Below, piece after piece: positions 19,156 to 27,141 of a stretch of DNA of 64,000 nt. A model generated the notes under the pieces. The model ran no database searches. It saw nothing but the letters and a program-made list of their open reading frames with translations, and had not been told where the DNA came from. A program made the translations under genes and the position numbers. Numbering within the stretch: the first letter of the stretch is position 1; the number at the start of each line of letters is the position of its first letter. This stretch comes from Acidobacteriota bacterium (GTDB lineage: Bacteria; Acidobacteriota; Vicinamibacteria; Vicinamibacterales; Fen-181), in contig PMZR01000006.1 in the NCBI GenBank assembly GCA_003170135.1, positions 1 through 64,000 on the forward strand, in the 5' to 3' direction.

Positions 19156-19590
19156 CTATCTGATGATGTCGCTCCCCTCGTCTATTGCGCGCGAGATGTT
19201 GAGCGACGCCGTCGCCGCGGCGACGATTTTCTCGGCCTTCTTGAGTGAGAGCTTTACCGTGTACTCGCCACCCGTCTTGTACACGTGCTGCGTCGAATAA
19301 GAGCGCTGGATTTCGCTCTTGTTCGGCTGGAACGGCTCACAATCGGCCGACGACTGTGAGATCGTGCCGTCACCCCAATCCCATTCCACCGTTGGGCAGT
19401 ACAGGTCCGCGTTGTCCGCGGTTCCACCCTTCAACTGAGCCATGAGTGTGATGCGCGCCGGCGCGAAGGCCATCGCGGGATTTACGCGAAGCGAAAGATC
19501 GACTTTCGCCGGATCGGTTGGTTTTCGCGAGGCGCCAATCGAGGACGCGACGCAAACAGCAACAAAGGCGAGGGGGGCAAGCTTGGTCAT
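19156..19590 (-). CDS. Secreted PKD-like domain protein
   Basis: 144 aa with a signal peptide (residues 1-20). A single Ig/PKD-like module is suggested by 'VEWDWGDGT' followed by 'HVYKTGGEYTVKLSLKKAEKI', the classic D-W-G-D-G turn and Y-T-V strand. Two Cys ('LYCPTVEW' and 'ADCEPF') could form a disulfide. The track's 269-aa version starts in upstream non-coding DNA. ATG 19590 has GAGG five bases before it. The role is unknown, likely structural or adhesive in the periplasm or on the surface. Confidence 0.75.
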   Translation of the reverse strand: MTKLAPLAFVAVCVASSIGASRKPTDPAKVDLSLRVNPAMAFAPARITLMAQLKGGTADNADLYCPTVEWDWGDGTISQSSADCEPFQPNKSEIQRSYSTQHVYKTGGEYTVKLSLKKAEKIVAAATASLNISRAIDEGSDIIR

Positions 19591-19788
19591 CACAACCTCA
19601 GGAACTAACCTGGCGGTCGCTTGTGCAAAAAATCTGCCCGGTGGGAGAACTCGCGCTCGCCTCGCGGTTTCGTCGCGAGTCCGCAAAAAAGACCTGATTA
19701 GTTCGCTAACCCGGCGATTATCATATCTACTGCTGCGGAGTACCCTCGGCCACTCGTGGCTTCTGCACACCGCCTGATGGAGACGCCG

Positions 19789-21318
19789 ATGTCCGTCGAA
19801 GTCGCCGTTGCCAGCGCGCCGCCCTCGTCCCTCGATTCGGACTGGCTGTTCATCCCCATCGGCAGGCGGGAGACGTCGTTGCCGATCGAGGGTGTCGATG
19901 CGGCGACCGGTGGCGAACTCTCGCGGGCCATGGCCTCGGGCGAGTTCACGGCGAAGGATTACCACGTGTTCGTCACGCCGGTGGTCGATTCGGGATGGCG
20001 TGTCCGGCGCGTGGCGCTGGTCGGCGCTGGGGACGCGGTCGAGTTCGGACCTGATCTGCTGAGACGGCTCGCGACGGTTGCCGGGCTGACCGCGCGGGAC
20101 CGGAAGGCGACGCGGGTGGCGTTCGTGTCACGCCAGCCGCTTGAGCCGTCCTCGTCGCGTCTGCCGAAGCACGCTCAGGTGGCGCTCGCCCAGGCCATCG
20201 CGGAAGGTCTGATGTTTGCGACCTTCGACGCGGGCCAGTACAAGACCGAGGACCACGATGTGTGGGATCCGCATCAGCTGATCGTCAGCCTGCCGCAAGC
20301 CGATGCCGGGACCATGCGCGAGGCGTCCGAAGCGGTGCGCCAGGGTGCGGTGCTCGCTGAGTGCATGAACCTCGCCCGCGGGCTCGCCAACGAGCCGGGC
20401 AATCGGCTGCGGCCACGCGACTTCGCCGAGCGTGCGGTGGACGTCGCCTCGCGGGCCGGCCTCCAGGCAGAGGTGCTTGGCCAGTCGCAGATCGCGGCGC
20501 TGGGCATGGGGCTGCTCCTCGGCGTCGGCCGGGGGAGCGAGGAACCACCCCGGCTGGTCGTCATCAGGTACACGCCCGAGGGCGCTCCCGCGCGCCCCGT
20601 GCTTGGGCTGGTTGGCAAGGGCGTGACCTTCGACAGCGGCGGCCTCTCGATCAAACCATCGCAGGGCATGGAACGGATGAAGGACGACATGGCCGGTGGC
20701 GCGGCGGTCGTGGGTGCGCTCTGCGCGATTGCGCGCCTGAAGGCGCCGGTCCGCGTCGTCGGCGTGGTGCCGATCGCCGAGAATATGCCGAGCGGGCATG
20801 CGATCCGGCCGGGCGATGTGCTCACCAGCGCCAGCGGCAAGACCGTCGAAGTGATGGACACCGACGCCGAGGGCCGCCTGATCCTGGCCGACGCGCTCTG
20901 GTATGCGCGGCAGCAGGGCGCGACACACGTGGTGGACATCGCGACGTTGACCGGCGCCTGTGTGATCGCACTGGGCGGTGCCGTCAGCGGCTTGTTCGCG
21001 CGGCCGGATGCGTGGGCCGACACGGTGCGCATGGTCGCCGAGTCGGCGGGCGATTCCGTCTGGCCGATGCCGCTCGTTGGCGACTATCTCGAGATGCTGC
21101 GCAGCGACATCGCGGATCTGAAGAACGTGGGCGGCCGGCCGGCCGGTGCGATTACCGCGGCAATGTTCCTCGGCGAGTTTGCGGGCGCCGGCCCGTGGGC
21201 GCACCTCGACGTGGCGGGAACCGCGTGGAATGAAGAAGCAAAGGAATACCAGCCGAAGGGACCGACCGGGGTGGGCGTGAAGACGCTGGCGAGGCTGGCG
21301 TTCGCCGACTTCGGCTAG
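19789..21318 (+). CDS. pepA: Leucyl aminopeptidase (M17 family)
   Basis: 509 aa. The C-terminal catalytic domain shows 'GKGVTFDSGGLSIKP' (metal-binding Lys and Asp), 'KDDMAGGAAVVGA' and 'DTDAEGRLILADAL'. The last is the family signature with Asp instead of the usual first Asn. 'LTGACVIALG' and 'GGRPAGAITAAMFL' complete the site. The N-terminal half (about 1-180) is the variable domain. ATG 19789 has GGAG six bases upstream; the track start at 19756 does not. It removes N-terminal residues from peptides in the cytosol using two metal ions. Confidence 0.93.
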   Translation: MSVEVAVASAPPSSLDSDWLFIPIGRRETSLPIEGVDAATGGELSRAMASGEFTAKDYHVFVTPVVDSGWRVRRVALVGAGDAVEFGPDLLRRLATVAGLTARDRKATRVAFVSRQPLEPSSSRLPKHAQVALAQAIAEGLMFATFDAGQYKTEDHDVWDPHQLIVSLPQADAGTMREASEAVRQGAVLAECMNLARGLANEPGNRLRPRDFAERAVDVASRAGLQAEVLGQSQIAALGMGLLLGVGRGSEEPPRLVVIRYTPEGAPARPVLGLVGKGVTFDSGGLSIKPSQGMERMKDDMAGGAAVVGALCAIARLKAPVRVVGVVPIAENMPSGHAIRPGDVLTSASGKTVEVMDTDAEGRLILADALWYARQQGATHVVDIATLTGACVIALGGAVSGLFARPDAWADTVRMVAESAGDSVWPMPLVGDYLEMLRSDIADLKNVGGRPAGAITAAMFLGEFAGAGPWAHLDVAGTAWNEEAKEYQPKGPTGVGVKTLARLAFADFG

Positions 21319-21358
21319 CAGCGCCGGTCGACTGCCGCTCGATTTTCACGACGGGCTG

Positions 21359-21850
21359 CTAAGCGGTCTGTCGCGGCTCCCCGGCCCGCTCCAGCCACCA
21401 CCACACGCCGAGCGCACCGATGACCAGGGCGCTGGCCGTCAGGTACAGTCCCAGCTCGGGCTTCACCCGCTCGTACAGTGCCGGGAGCGACCGCCCGAGG
21501 AAATCCGCTGTGCCCACCGTGACCGCGGTGAGGCCGGTCACGTGCATCACCCCCCAAACGCCCACGCCGATGATGGTGAGGGCGATCGCCATTGCGGTGT
21601 TGAACCACCAGTCGAACCGCTGCTCCGATTCCCAGCGAATCGACCGCGTGCGCCGAACGACGGCCGCGGTGAAGGTCGGGGGCGGCACCGGCACGGGCAG
21701 GGCCCGGAGACGCCGGTCGATCTGGCGGGCTCGGGACAGGCTGGCAGAACAGTGAACGCACGTGCGGAGGTGCGCGCCGACTTCCGCCCTCGGGCCGACG
21801 TCCCCCTCGGCCAGCGCCTCGACCAGGTCCTGCACCTCCTCGCAACGCAT
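21359..21850 (-). CDS. Zinc-finger anti-sigma factor, membrane-bound
   Basis: 163 aa. 'HLRTCVHC' is the HxxxCxxC zinc motif of anti-sigma factors, and a conserved Cys at residue 3 completes it. Hydrophobic helices lie at about 85-108 and 135-155. It starts 15 bp after the stop of an ECF sigma gene, the usual sigma/anti-sigma order. That sigma gene is broken in this sequence, so the anti-sigma may have no partner. It converges on pepA with 40 bp between. Confidence 0.85.
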   Translation of the reverse strand: MRCEEVQDLVEALAEGDVGPRAEVGAHLRTCVHCSASLSRARQIDRRLRALPVPVPPPTFTAAVVRRTRSIRWESEQRFDWWFNTAMAIALTIIGVGVWGVMHVTGLTAVTVGTADFLGRSLPALYERVKPELGLYLTASALVIGALGVWWWLERAGEPRQTA

Positions 21851-21865
21851 CGCGTGGCTCCTGCC

Positions 21866-22312
21866 TCAGATGAGTTCGCCGTCGAGGATCTCGCGCAGCT
21901 TGCGCTTCGTCCGGTACAGATGCGTCTTCACCGTCCCGAGCGGCATGTTGAGGGCCGCAGCCAGATCCTCGTACCGCACGCCCTCCAGGTAATGGCCGGC
22001 AATCAGGAATCGCGCCTCGGGGGAGAGTCGCGTGAGCGCCTTGTCGAGCCGGTCGCGCAATTCGAGGTCTGTGAATCCGCGATCGCGCGCGGCCGGTTCC
22101 GCATCTCGGACGCTGCGCTCGGCCGCCTCGTCCAGCGAGAACGCCGGCGCCGGCCGGCCACGTTCCTGCAGGCAGAGGTTCGATGTGATCCGGTAGATCC
22201 AGGTTGACAGCCGCGAGTCGCCGCGAAATACGGAAGCCCGCGGTAGACCCGGAGAAACACCTCCTGCGCGAGGTCATCGATGCGGCTGCGATCGAGCACG
22301 GTGCTCCCGATG
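21866..22312 (-). pseudogene. ECF sigma factor, frameshifted and missing its 5' end
   Basis: Region 4 is intact in one frame ('LTRLSPEARFLIAGHYL', 'NMPLGTVKTHLYRTKRKL'). Region 2 begins in a second frame ('SRIDDLAQEVFLRVYRGLP'). Between them, near 22230, the frame slips: reading on gives 'FAATRGCQPG', while the shifted frame gives the expected 'FRGDSRLSTWIYRITSNL'. Upstream of about 22312 the N-terminal 30-40 residues and start codon are absent, and DNA of an unrelated gene follows. Confidence 0.8.
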
Positions 22313-22313
22313 A

Positions 22314-22481
22314 CTCGGCCTGGCCTTCCTCATCTGGATGGCCGGCCACGATCGGGATTCGGCGATCGGCGTCGGGGGGTTCCTGGTGATCATGGGCGCG
22401 GCGATCTACATCTCGTCGTATGTCGGGTCGCGGCGACGCGAGGAGTCCGCCGGCAAAGGGCCGGGCACGACACGGTCGTGA
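22314..22481 (+). pseudogene. C-terminal fragment of a membrane protein gene
   Basis: An open plus-strand frame begins just after an in-frame TGA at 22311 and runs to TGA 22479. It encodes about 55 residues: a hydrophobic stretch ('LGLAFLIWMAGHDRD', 'GVGGFLVIMGAAIYISSYV') and then a charged tail ('GSRRREE'). It reads like the last membrane helix or two of a larger protein. Its 5' part is missing exactly where the 5' part of the divergent sigma gene is missing. ATG 22338 could start a 47-aa peptide, but I consider it a remnant. Confidence 0.5.
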
Positions 22482-22491
22482 ACGATGCAGG

Positions 22492-22776
22492 CTAGCGGCT
22501 CTCGGGTAGGGATTCCGGGACGGCATCCAGATGCAGTCCGTGCGTCTGGGATGCCTGGCCATTCAGCGGGTTCTGCGGCCGCAGGTTTTTGAACCAGATG
22601 AAGAGGCCGCCGAGCGCGACGCCTACGAGCAGCGCGCCAAGCAGGATCAAGCCGGTAAGGCCGAGGCCCGACACGATGAGGTCCGCGGGGCTGATCTCTT
22701 TGGTCGGAGGCGTCTTGATGATCCGGACGATCGTGGGCGCGAACTGCGGATCGAGGGAAAGCAGGAAGAGAAGCAC
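22492..22776 (-). CDS. Small membrane protein, unknown function
   Basis: 94 aa with one hydrophobic span at about residues 33-62 ('LIVSGLGLTGLILLGALLVGVALGGLFIW'-like stretch) and a soluble tail. The N-terminus contains 'FAPTIVRIIKTPPTKEISPADLI'-type sequence without a recognisable motif. It lies between a decayed locus and the amidase gene. Clean start at ATG 22776 and low-complexity-free sequence make it a likely real gene, but no family was recognised. Confidence 0.55.
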   Translation of the reverse strand: MLLFLLSLDPQFAPTIVRIIKTPPTKEISPADLIVSGLGLTGLILLGALLVGVALGGLFIWFKNLRPQNPLNGQASQTHGLHLDAVPESLPESR

Positions 22777-22865
22777 GTGTCAATTGTACCATCGGGCCTG
22801 TCGCCCGGGCATCCAGTCCAGCCAATCTCTACCACAGTAGACACCACCGACGCGATTCCGTTCCT

Positions 22866-24800
22866 TCACTGGTGGGCGACGACGCTGGCGCTTTTCAGGG
22901 CGCGCCTGTAGCGCAGGATCGCGTCGGCGAGCGCTTCCGCGATGCGTTGGCGATACGCGTCGCCCCGCAGCAGCTGTCCTTCGCGGCGGTTCGTCACGAA
23001 CGACACCTCGGCGAGCACACTGGGCATCGCCGCGCCGATGAGCACGACGAACGGCGCCTGCTTGACGCCCAGGTCCTTGAGCGTCTTGTTGCTGGGCCGG
23101 AGCATCCGGCCGAGCGCCTGCTGCACCAGCTTCGCGAAGTCCTTCGACTCGTCCAGCTTGTTGTTCAGCGCGATGGCCTTCACGATGTCCGGCAGGTTGT
23201 TCATGGTCCGCTCGGAGGCGCCGTTCTCGCGGGCGGCGACGGCTTCGGCCTCCGGGTTGGACGCGAAGTTCAGGTAGTAGCTCTCGATGCCGCGCGCGTT
23301 CTGGTTGCGGCTGGCGTTGGCGTGGATCGACAGAAAGAGATCGGCCTGCTCGCGGTTCGCGATCTCGGTGCGCTGCTCGAGCGGCACGAAGACATCGGTG
23401 CGCCGCGTGAGCACCACATCGACGCCCGGCTGTCGCGTCAGCAGCTTCTCGAGGCGAAGCGCGATGTCGAGGACAATCTGCGATTCGTTGATGTTCGGTC
23501 CTTCCGCGCCCGGGTCCCGTCCGCCGTGACCGGGATCGATGACGATGCGTGAAACCCCCAGGCCGAGCTGCCGCGCCATCGACACGCGGCCGCCCTCCGC
23601 CGGGAGGGTCTTTTCGCCGCGCCGCAGCCGCGGCGGATCGGTTGTCGCAGGTTCGCTCGACGCGCTGCGGCCGTCGTCGGTCTTCTTCTGCCGTGCCAGG
23701 TCGGTGCCGGCCGGTTCTGACGCCGCCTTCTTGTCCGCGCCTGTCGTGGCAGGGCGAACGGGGTTGGTGCCGGCCGTGTCGGCCGGACTGGGCCGTGCGG
23801 GCGTGGCGTCCTCGACCGGCGTCTTCGTGGTGGCGTGCCCGGCCGGCCTGGTGGGTTCGGCGGGGGCTGTCGCCCGTTGCGGGCCGGCCGCGCGTTCGCA
23901 ATCGATCAGGATACGGTAAGGGTTGTAGAGCGTGACCACCGTGTAGCGGCTGACGCCCTCCAGATCGAGGACGACCCGCGTCGTCTGGTTCAGGTGCCGT
24001 CCCACGCGAATGCGGCGCACGATGTCGTCCTGGTAGGTCCAGTTCGCGTCCTGCAACGACGGCGCGGCTTTCGTGGCCGGCAGGTCGAACAGCAGGCGGG
24101 CCGGGCCCTCCACCCGTTCTTCGTGGAATGCGACTTCGCGATCGAGTTCGATCGAGACGCGGACCACTTCGGCGAGCACCGTCCGCTTGATCGCGCCGAT
24201 CGTCGACAGCGAGGCCGGGGCTGGCAGCGCCGGCGGGGAAGTCGGGGCGCCCACCGTACGGGCGGGCGTCGGCTCGGCGGACAACTCGCGGCCACGGTTC
24301 GACGGTTCGGCGCGCACGGCCGGCGTCGGCGCGCCGGCCGCCGTCGCATTCTGGAGCCGGCCCGACCGCTCGACGGCTTTCTTGACGAACGGACTGGTGG
24401 GATATTCGCGCGCGAGGAATTCGAACAGGCGAACGGCTGTCAGGCGGTCCGGACCCTGCTGCCAGCGGGCGAACGCATCGGCGGCGAGACCGGCCGCCTG
24501 CCAGAGTGCGTTGTCGCAGTATCCACTGGTCGGATAGCGGCGGACGATCGCTTCATACGCCGCCACGATCGCGCGCGTGTCCCTGAGCGTGGTCACCGGT
24601 GCCGTCGCCGGAGCCGCAGCGGGGTTCGCGGTGAGACGAGCTTCGTCGTCCCATGCAGCCCGCAGGGCCTGCTCGCGCGCCATCGCCGCGCCGTACAACT
24701 CCCTGGCGGGCGTCGCTGCGCCGGCAGAGGCTGCGCCGCAAAGGAGCAGCGCCACCAGAGCGCCGATCGGCCACGCCGGCACACACCTGTTGAATGTCAT
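22866..24800 (-). CDS. N-acetylmuramoyl-L-alanine amidase with AMIN domain
   Basis: 644 aa periplasmic zinc amidase that cleaves the peptide stem from peptidoglycan. A signal peptide (1-28) precedes a TPR-like region (about 60-150, 'AYEAIVRRYPTSGYCDNALW'-type repeats). An AMIN domain follows (about 205-300, 'VVRVSIELDREV'), then a Pro/Ala/Thr-rich linker. Amidase_3 is at about 425-640: 'IVIDPGHGGRDPGAEG', 'NESQIVLDIALRLEKLL', 'LFLSIHANAS' and a final 'AEVSFVTNRREG' with the catalytic Glu. ATG 24800 gives a good signal peptide. It is adjacent to ftsK, consistent with a division role. Confidence 0.92.
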   Translation of the reverse strand: MTFNRCVPAWPIGALVALLLCGAASAGAATPARELYGAAMAREQALRAAWDDEARLTANPAAAPATAPVTTLRDTRAIVAAYEAIVRRYPTSGYCDNALWQAAGLAADAFARWQQGPDRLTAVRLFEFLAREYPTSPFVKKAVERSGRLQNATAAGAPTPAVRAEPSNRGRELSAEPTPARTVGAPTSPPALPAPASLSTIGAIKRTVLAEVVRVSIELDREVAFHEERVEGPARLLFDLPATKAAPSLQDANWTYQDDIVRRIRVGRHLNQTTRVVLDLEGVSRYTVVTLYNPYRILIDCERAAGPQRATAPAEPTRPAGHATTKTPVEDATPARPSPADTAGTNPVRPATTGADKKAASEPAGTDLARQKKTDDGRSASSEPATTDPPRLRRGEKTLPAEGGRVSMARQLGLGVSRIVIDPGHGGRDPGAEGPNINESQIVLDIALRLEKLLTRQPGVDVVLTRRTDVFVPLEQRTEIANREQADLFLSIHANASRNQNARGIESYYLNFASNPEAEAVAARENGASERTMNNLPDIVKAIALNNKLDESKDFAKLVQQALGRMLRPSNKTLKDLGVKQAPFVVLIGAAMPSVLAEVSFVTNRREGQLLRGDAYRQRIAEALADAILRYRRALKSASVVAHQ

Positions 24801-24830
24801 CCACGCTCCGTGTCGAACCGCCGCGCCCGG

Positions 24831-27140
24831 CTACCGCAGCTGCGCGTCCACTTCTTCGAAATACCCCTTGTCGACCAGTACCTCGCGCGGCTTGCCCCCG
24901 GCCGCCGGCGACACCAGGCCTTCGGCCTCCATCATGTCCACCAGCCTGGCCGCGCGGCTGAACCCGATGCGCAGCCGGCGCTGCAGGTACGAGATCGAGG
25001 CCTGCCCGCTTCCCACGACGATGCGCGCGGCCTCATCGTAGAGATCGTCCTTCTCGAACTCGATCGATCCCGACGTCTTCTCGCCCGCCGTGATCGTCTC
25101 GTCGTAGGCCGGCTTGCCCTGTTTGCGCAGGAAGCTGGCGAGCCGCCCACTCTCCTGTTCCGAGATGTACGGGCCGTGCAGGCGGATCAGGCGCGAGGAG
25201 GCCGGCGGCAGCAGCAGCATGTCGCCCTTGCCGAGCAGCTGCTCGGCGCCGTTCCCGTCCAGGATCGTGCGCGAGTCGACCTTCGACGACACGCGGAACG
25301 AGATGCGCGCGGGCAGGTTGGCCTTGATGAGGCCGGTGATGACGTCGACCGACGGCCGCTGCGTGGCGAGGATCAGGTGAATGCCCACCGCGCGCGCCAT
25401 CTGCGCCAGGCGCGCGATCGATTCCTCCACTTCGTTGCTGGCGACCATCATCAGGTCGGCCAGTTCGTCGATGACCACGACGATGTAGGGCAGCACCGCG
25501 CGCTCCTCCACATCGTCGTCGGTCTTCTCGGCGAGCGCCTGCCGCACGTTGCGGTTGAACTGCTCGATGTTGCGCACGCCCTCGGCGGCCAGCGTCTTGT
25601 AGCGTTCCTCCATCTCGCGCACCGCCCAGCCGAGGGCGTTCGCCGCCTGCTTCGGATCGACGACGACGGGTGTGAGCAGGTGCGGGATGTGCTCGTACAT
25701 GCCGAGCTCGAGGCGCTTGGGATCGATGAGGATCAGCCGCACGTCGGCCGGCGTGGCGCGATAGAGGATGCTCGTCAGCATCGAGTTGATGGCCACCGAC
25801 TTGCCCGTGCCGGTGGACCCGGCAATGAGCAGGTGCGGCATCGCGCCGAGATCGGCGAGGAACACCTCGCCGTTGGTCGTCTTGCCGAGCGCCAGCGTCA
25901 GCTTCGACGCCGACCGGCGGTACGCGTCGGACTCGAGCACGTCGCGCAAAGAGATCTGCTCGCGGTTGGCGTTCGGGATCTGGATGCCGACCGTGGACTT
26001 GCCCGGGATCCGCTCGATGAGCACGGACTCGGCCTGCATGGCGAGCGAGAGGTCGTCGGCCAGGCTGGTGATCTTGCTGTACTTCACGCCCGCGTCCGGC
26101 TTGAACTCGAACGTCGTGACCACTGGCCCTGGATGGATCTGGACGACGGTGCCTTCGACCGCGAATTCGCGACATTTCTCCTGGAGCTGGCGCGCGGCCT
26201 CCATCAGCTCCCCTTCGTCGACCTTGTGCTCGACCTTCTGCGCGTCGAGCAGCGCGATCGGCGGCAGGGTGAACGCGCCTTTCTTCGCGGGTTTCGCGGA
26301 GGCGTCCGCGTCGGCCCCGGCCGCCGCGGGCTCGATCGGGTTGCGCTTGATCGAGGCGACGCTCGGCGCGCGTGGCACGGGCGCGTCCTCCGCGTCGGGC
26401 CGCACCGCGCCCTGAGGCTTGCGGATCTCCGGCGTCGCGGTGGCCGCCCGGGGATCGGCCTGGGCGGGCGTCGAGGGCGCGGCTGCGGCGGTCCGCTTGG
26501 TGTGCTTCGCGATCACCTCGCGGCGCTGCTTTTCGCGGCGGCGGTTGTCGCGCCATGCGTCGAGGCGCGCGACCATCGCCTGCCAGCCGGTCATGATCCG
26601 ACCGCCCGCCGTGCTGAAGAAACGCCCGAACGAAAACTGCGTGGAGAGGATCACCGACAGGAACAGGCACGTGAGGATGACGATGAGCGAGCCGGTCGGG
26701 TTGAAGTATTCGGCGACGTACGCCGACAGGCGGTGGCCGAAGTACCCGCCCGGGAGGAAGCTGCGCGCGTGCACCTCGGCGGTGCCGAACGCGAGGCTGA
26801 GGAAGGAACTGAGGCATCCGAACAGCATCACCCCGCCCACCAGCTTCGTGTAGGGCGCATCGAGCTTGCGGCACCAGAAGTAGTGCCAGCCGACGACGCC
26901 GAGGGCGCCCGGCACGAGGAACGCCGTGTAGCCGACCAGTTGAAGGGAGACCTCCGCCAGGAACGCGCCGACCCGGCCGACGAGATTCGCGGGCGGCAGC
27001 CTGGTGCCCGTGTTGAAGACCCAGACGGGATCGGACGGGTCGTAGGTGACCAGCGCGATCAGCCAGATGAGCGCCGCGGCGAAGAGCGCGACGCCGAGGA
27101 ATTCGCTCAGCCGGCGCGACAGCGTAGAGGAAGCAGCCAC
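24831..27140 (-). CDS. ftsK: DNA translocase FtsK
   Basis: 769 aa. Four membrane helices lie in the first 170 residues. A Pro/Ala linker follows, and the ATPase domain begins at about 290: 'HLLIAGSTGTGKSVAINSML' (Walker A) and 'YIVVVIDELADLMMV' (Walker B). The C-terminal gamma winged helix ('ASISYLQRRLRIGFSRAARL') recognises KOPS-type sequences in homologues. It pumps chromosome ends across the septum and activates XerCD. It is a short-linker FtsK/SpoIIIE type. The start is 1 bp after the RNase J stop, so the two are probably co-transcribed. Confidence 0.94.
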   Translation of the reverse strand: MAASSTLSRRLSEFLGVALFAAALIWLIALVTYDPSDPVWVFNTGTRLPPANLVGRVGAFLAEVSLQLVGYTAFLVPGALGVVGWHYFWCRKLDAPYTKLVGGVMLFGCLSSFLSLAFGTAEVHARSFLPGGYFGHRLSAYVAEYFNPTGSLIVILTCLFLSVILSTQFSFGRFFSTAGGRIMTGWQAMVARLDAWRDNRRREKQRREVIAKHTKRTAAAAPSTPAQADPRAATATPEIRKPQGAVRPDAEDAPVPRAPSVASIKRNPIEPAAAGADADASAKPAKKGAFTLPPIALLDAQKVEHKVDEGELMEAARQLQEKCREFAVEGTVVQIHPGPVVTTFEFKPDAGVKYSKITSLADDLSLAMQAESVLIERIPGKSTVGIQIPNANREQISLRDVLESDAYRRSASKLTLALGKTTNGEVFLADLGAMPHLLIAGSTGTGKSVAINSMLTSILYRATPADVRLILIDPKRLELGMYEHIPHLLTPVVVDPKQAANALGWAVREMEERYKTLAAEGVRNIEQFNRNVRQALAEKTDDDVEERAVLPYIVVVIDELADLMMVASNEVEESIARLAQMARAVGIHLILATQRPSVDVITGLIKANLPARISFRVSSKVDSRTILDGNGAEQLLGKGDMLLLPPASSRLIRLHGPYISEQESGRLASFLRKQGKPAYDETITAGEKTSGSIEFEKDDLYDEAARIVVGSGQASISYLQRRLRIGFSRAARLVDMMEAEGLVSPAAGGKPREVLVDKGYFEEVDAQLR

Positions 27141-27141
27141 G

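Noticed and set aside
19661-19679. CTCGCG...CGCGAG hairpin in the gap between the PKD-like gene and pepA as a terminator
   Set aside because: The genes are divergent, so a terminator is not expected. The A-run on one side is not a T-run in either gene's direction. Left as an unassigned hairpin.
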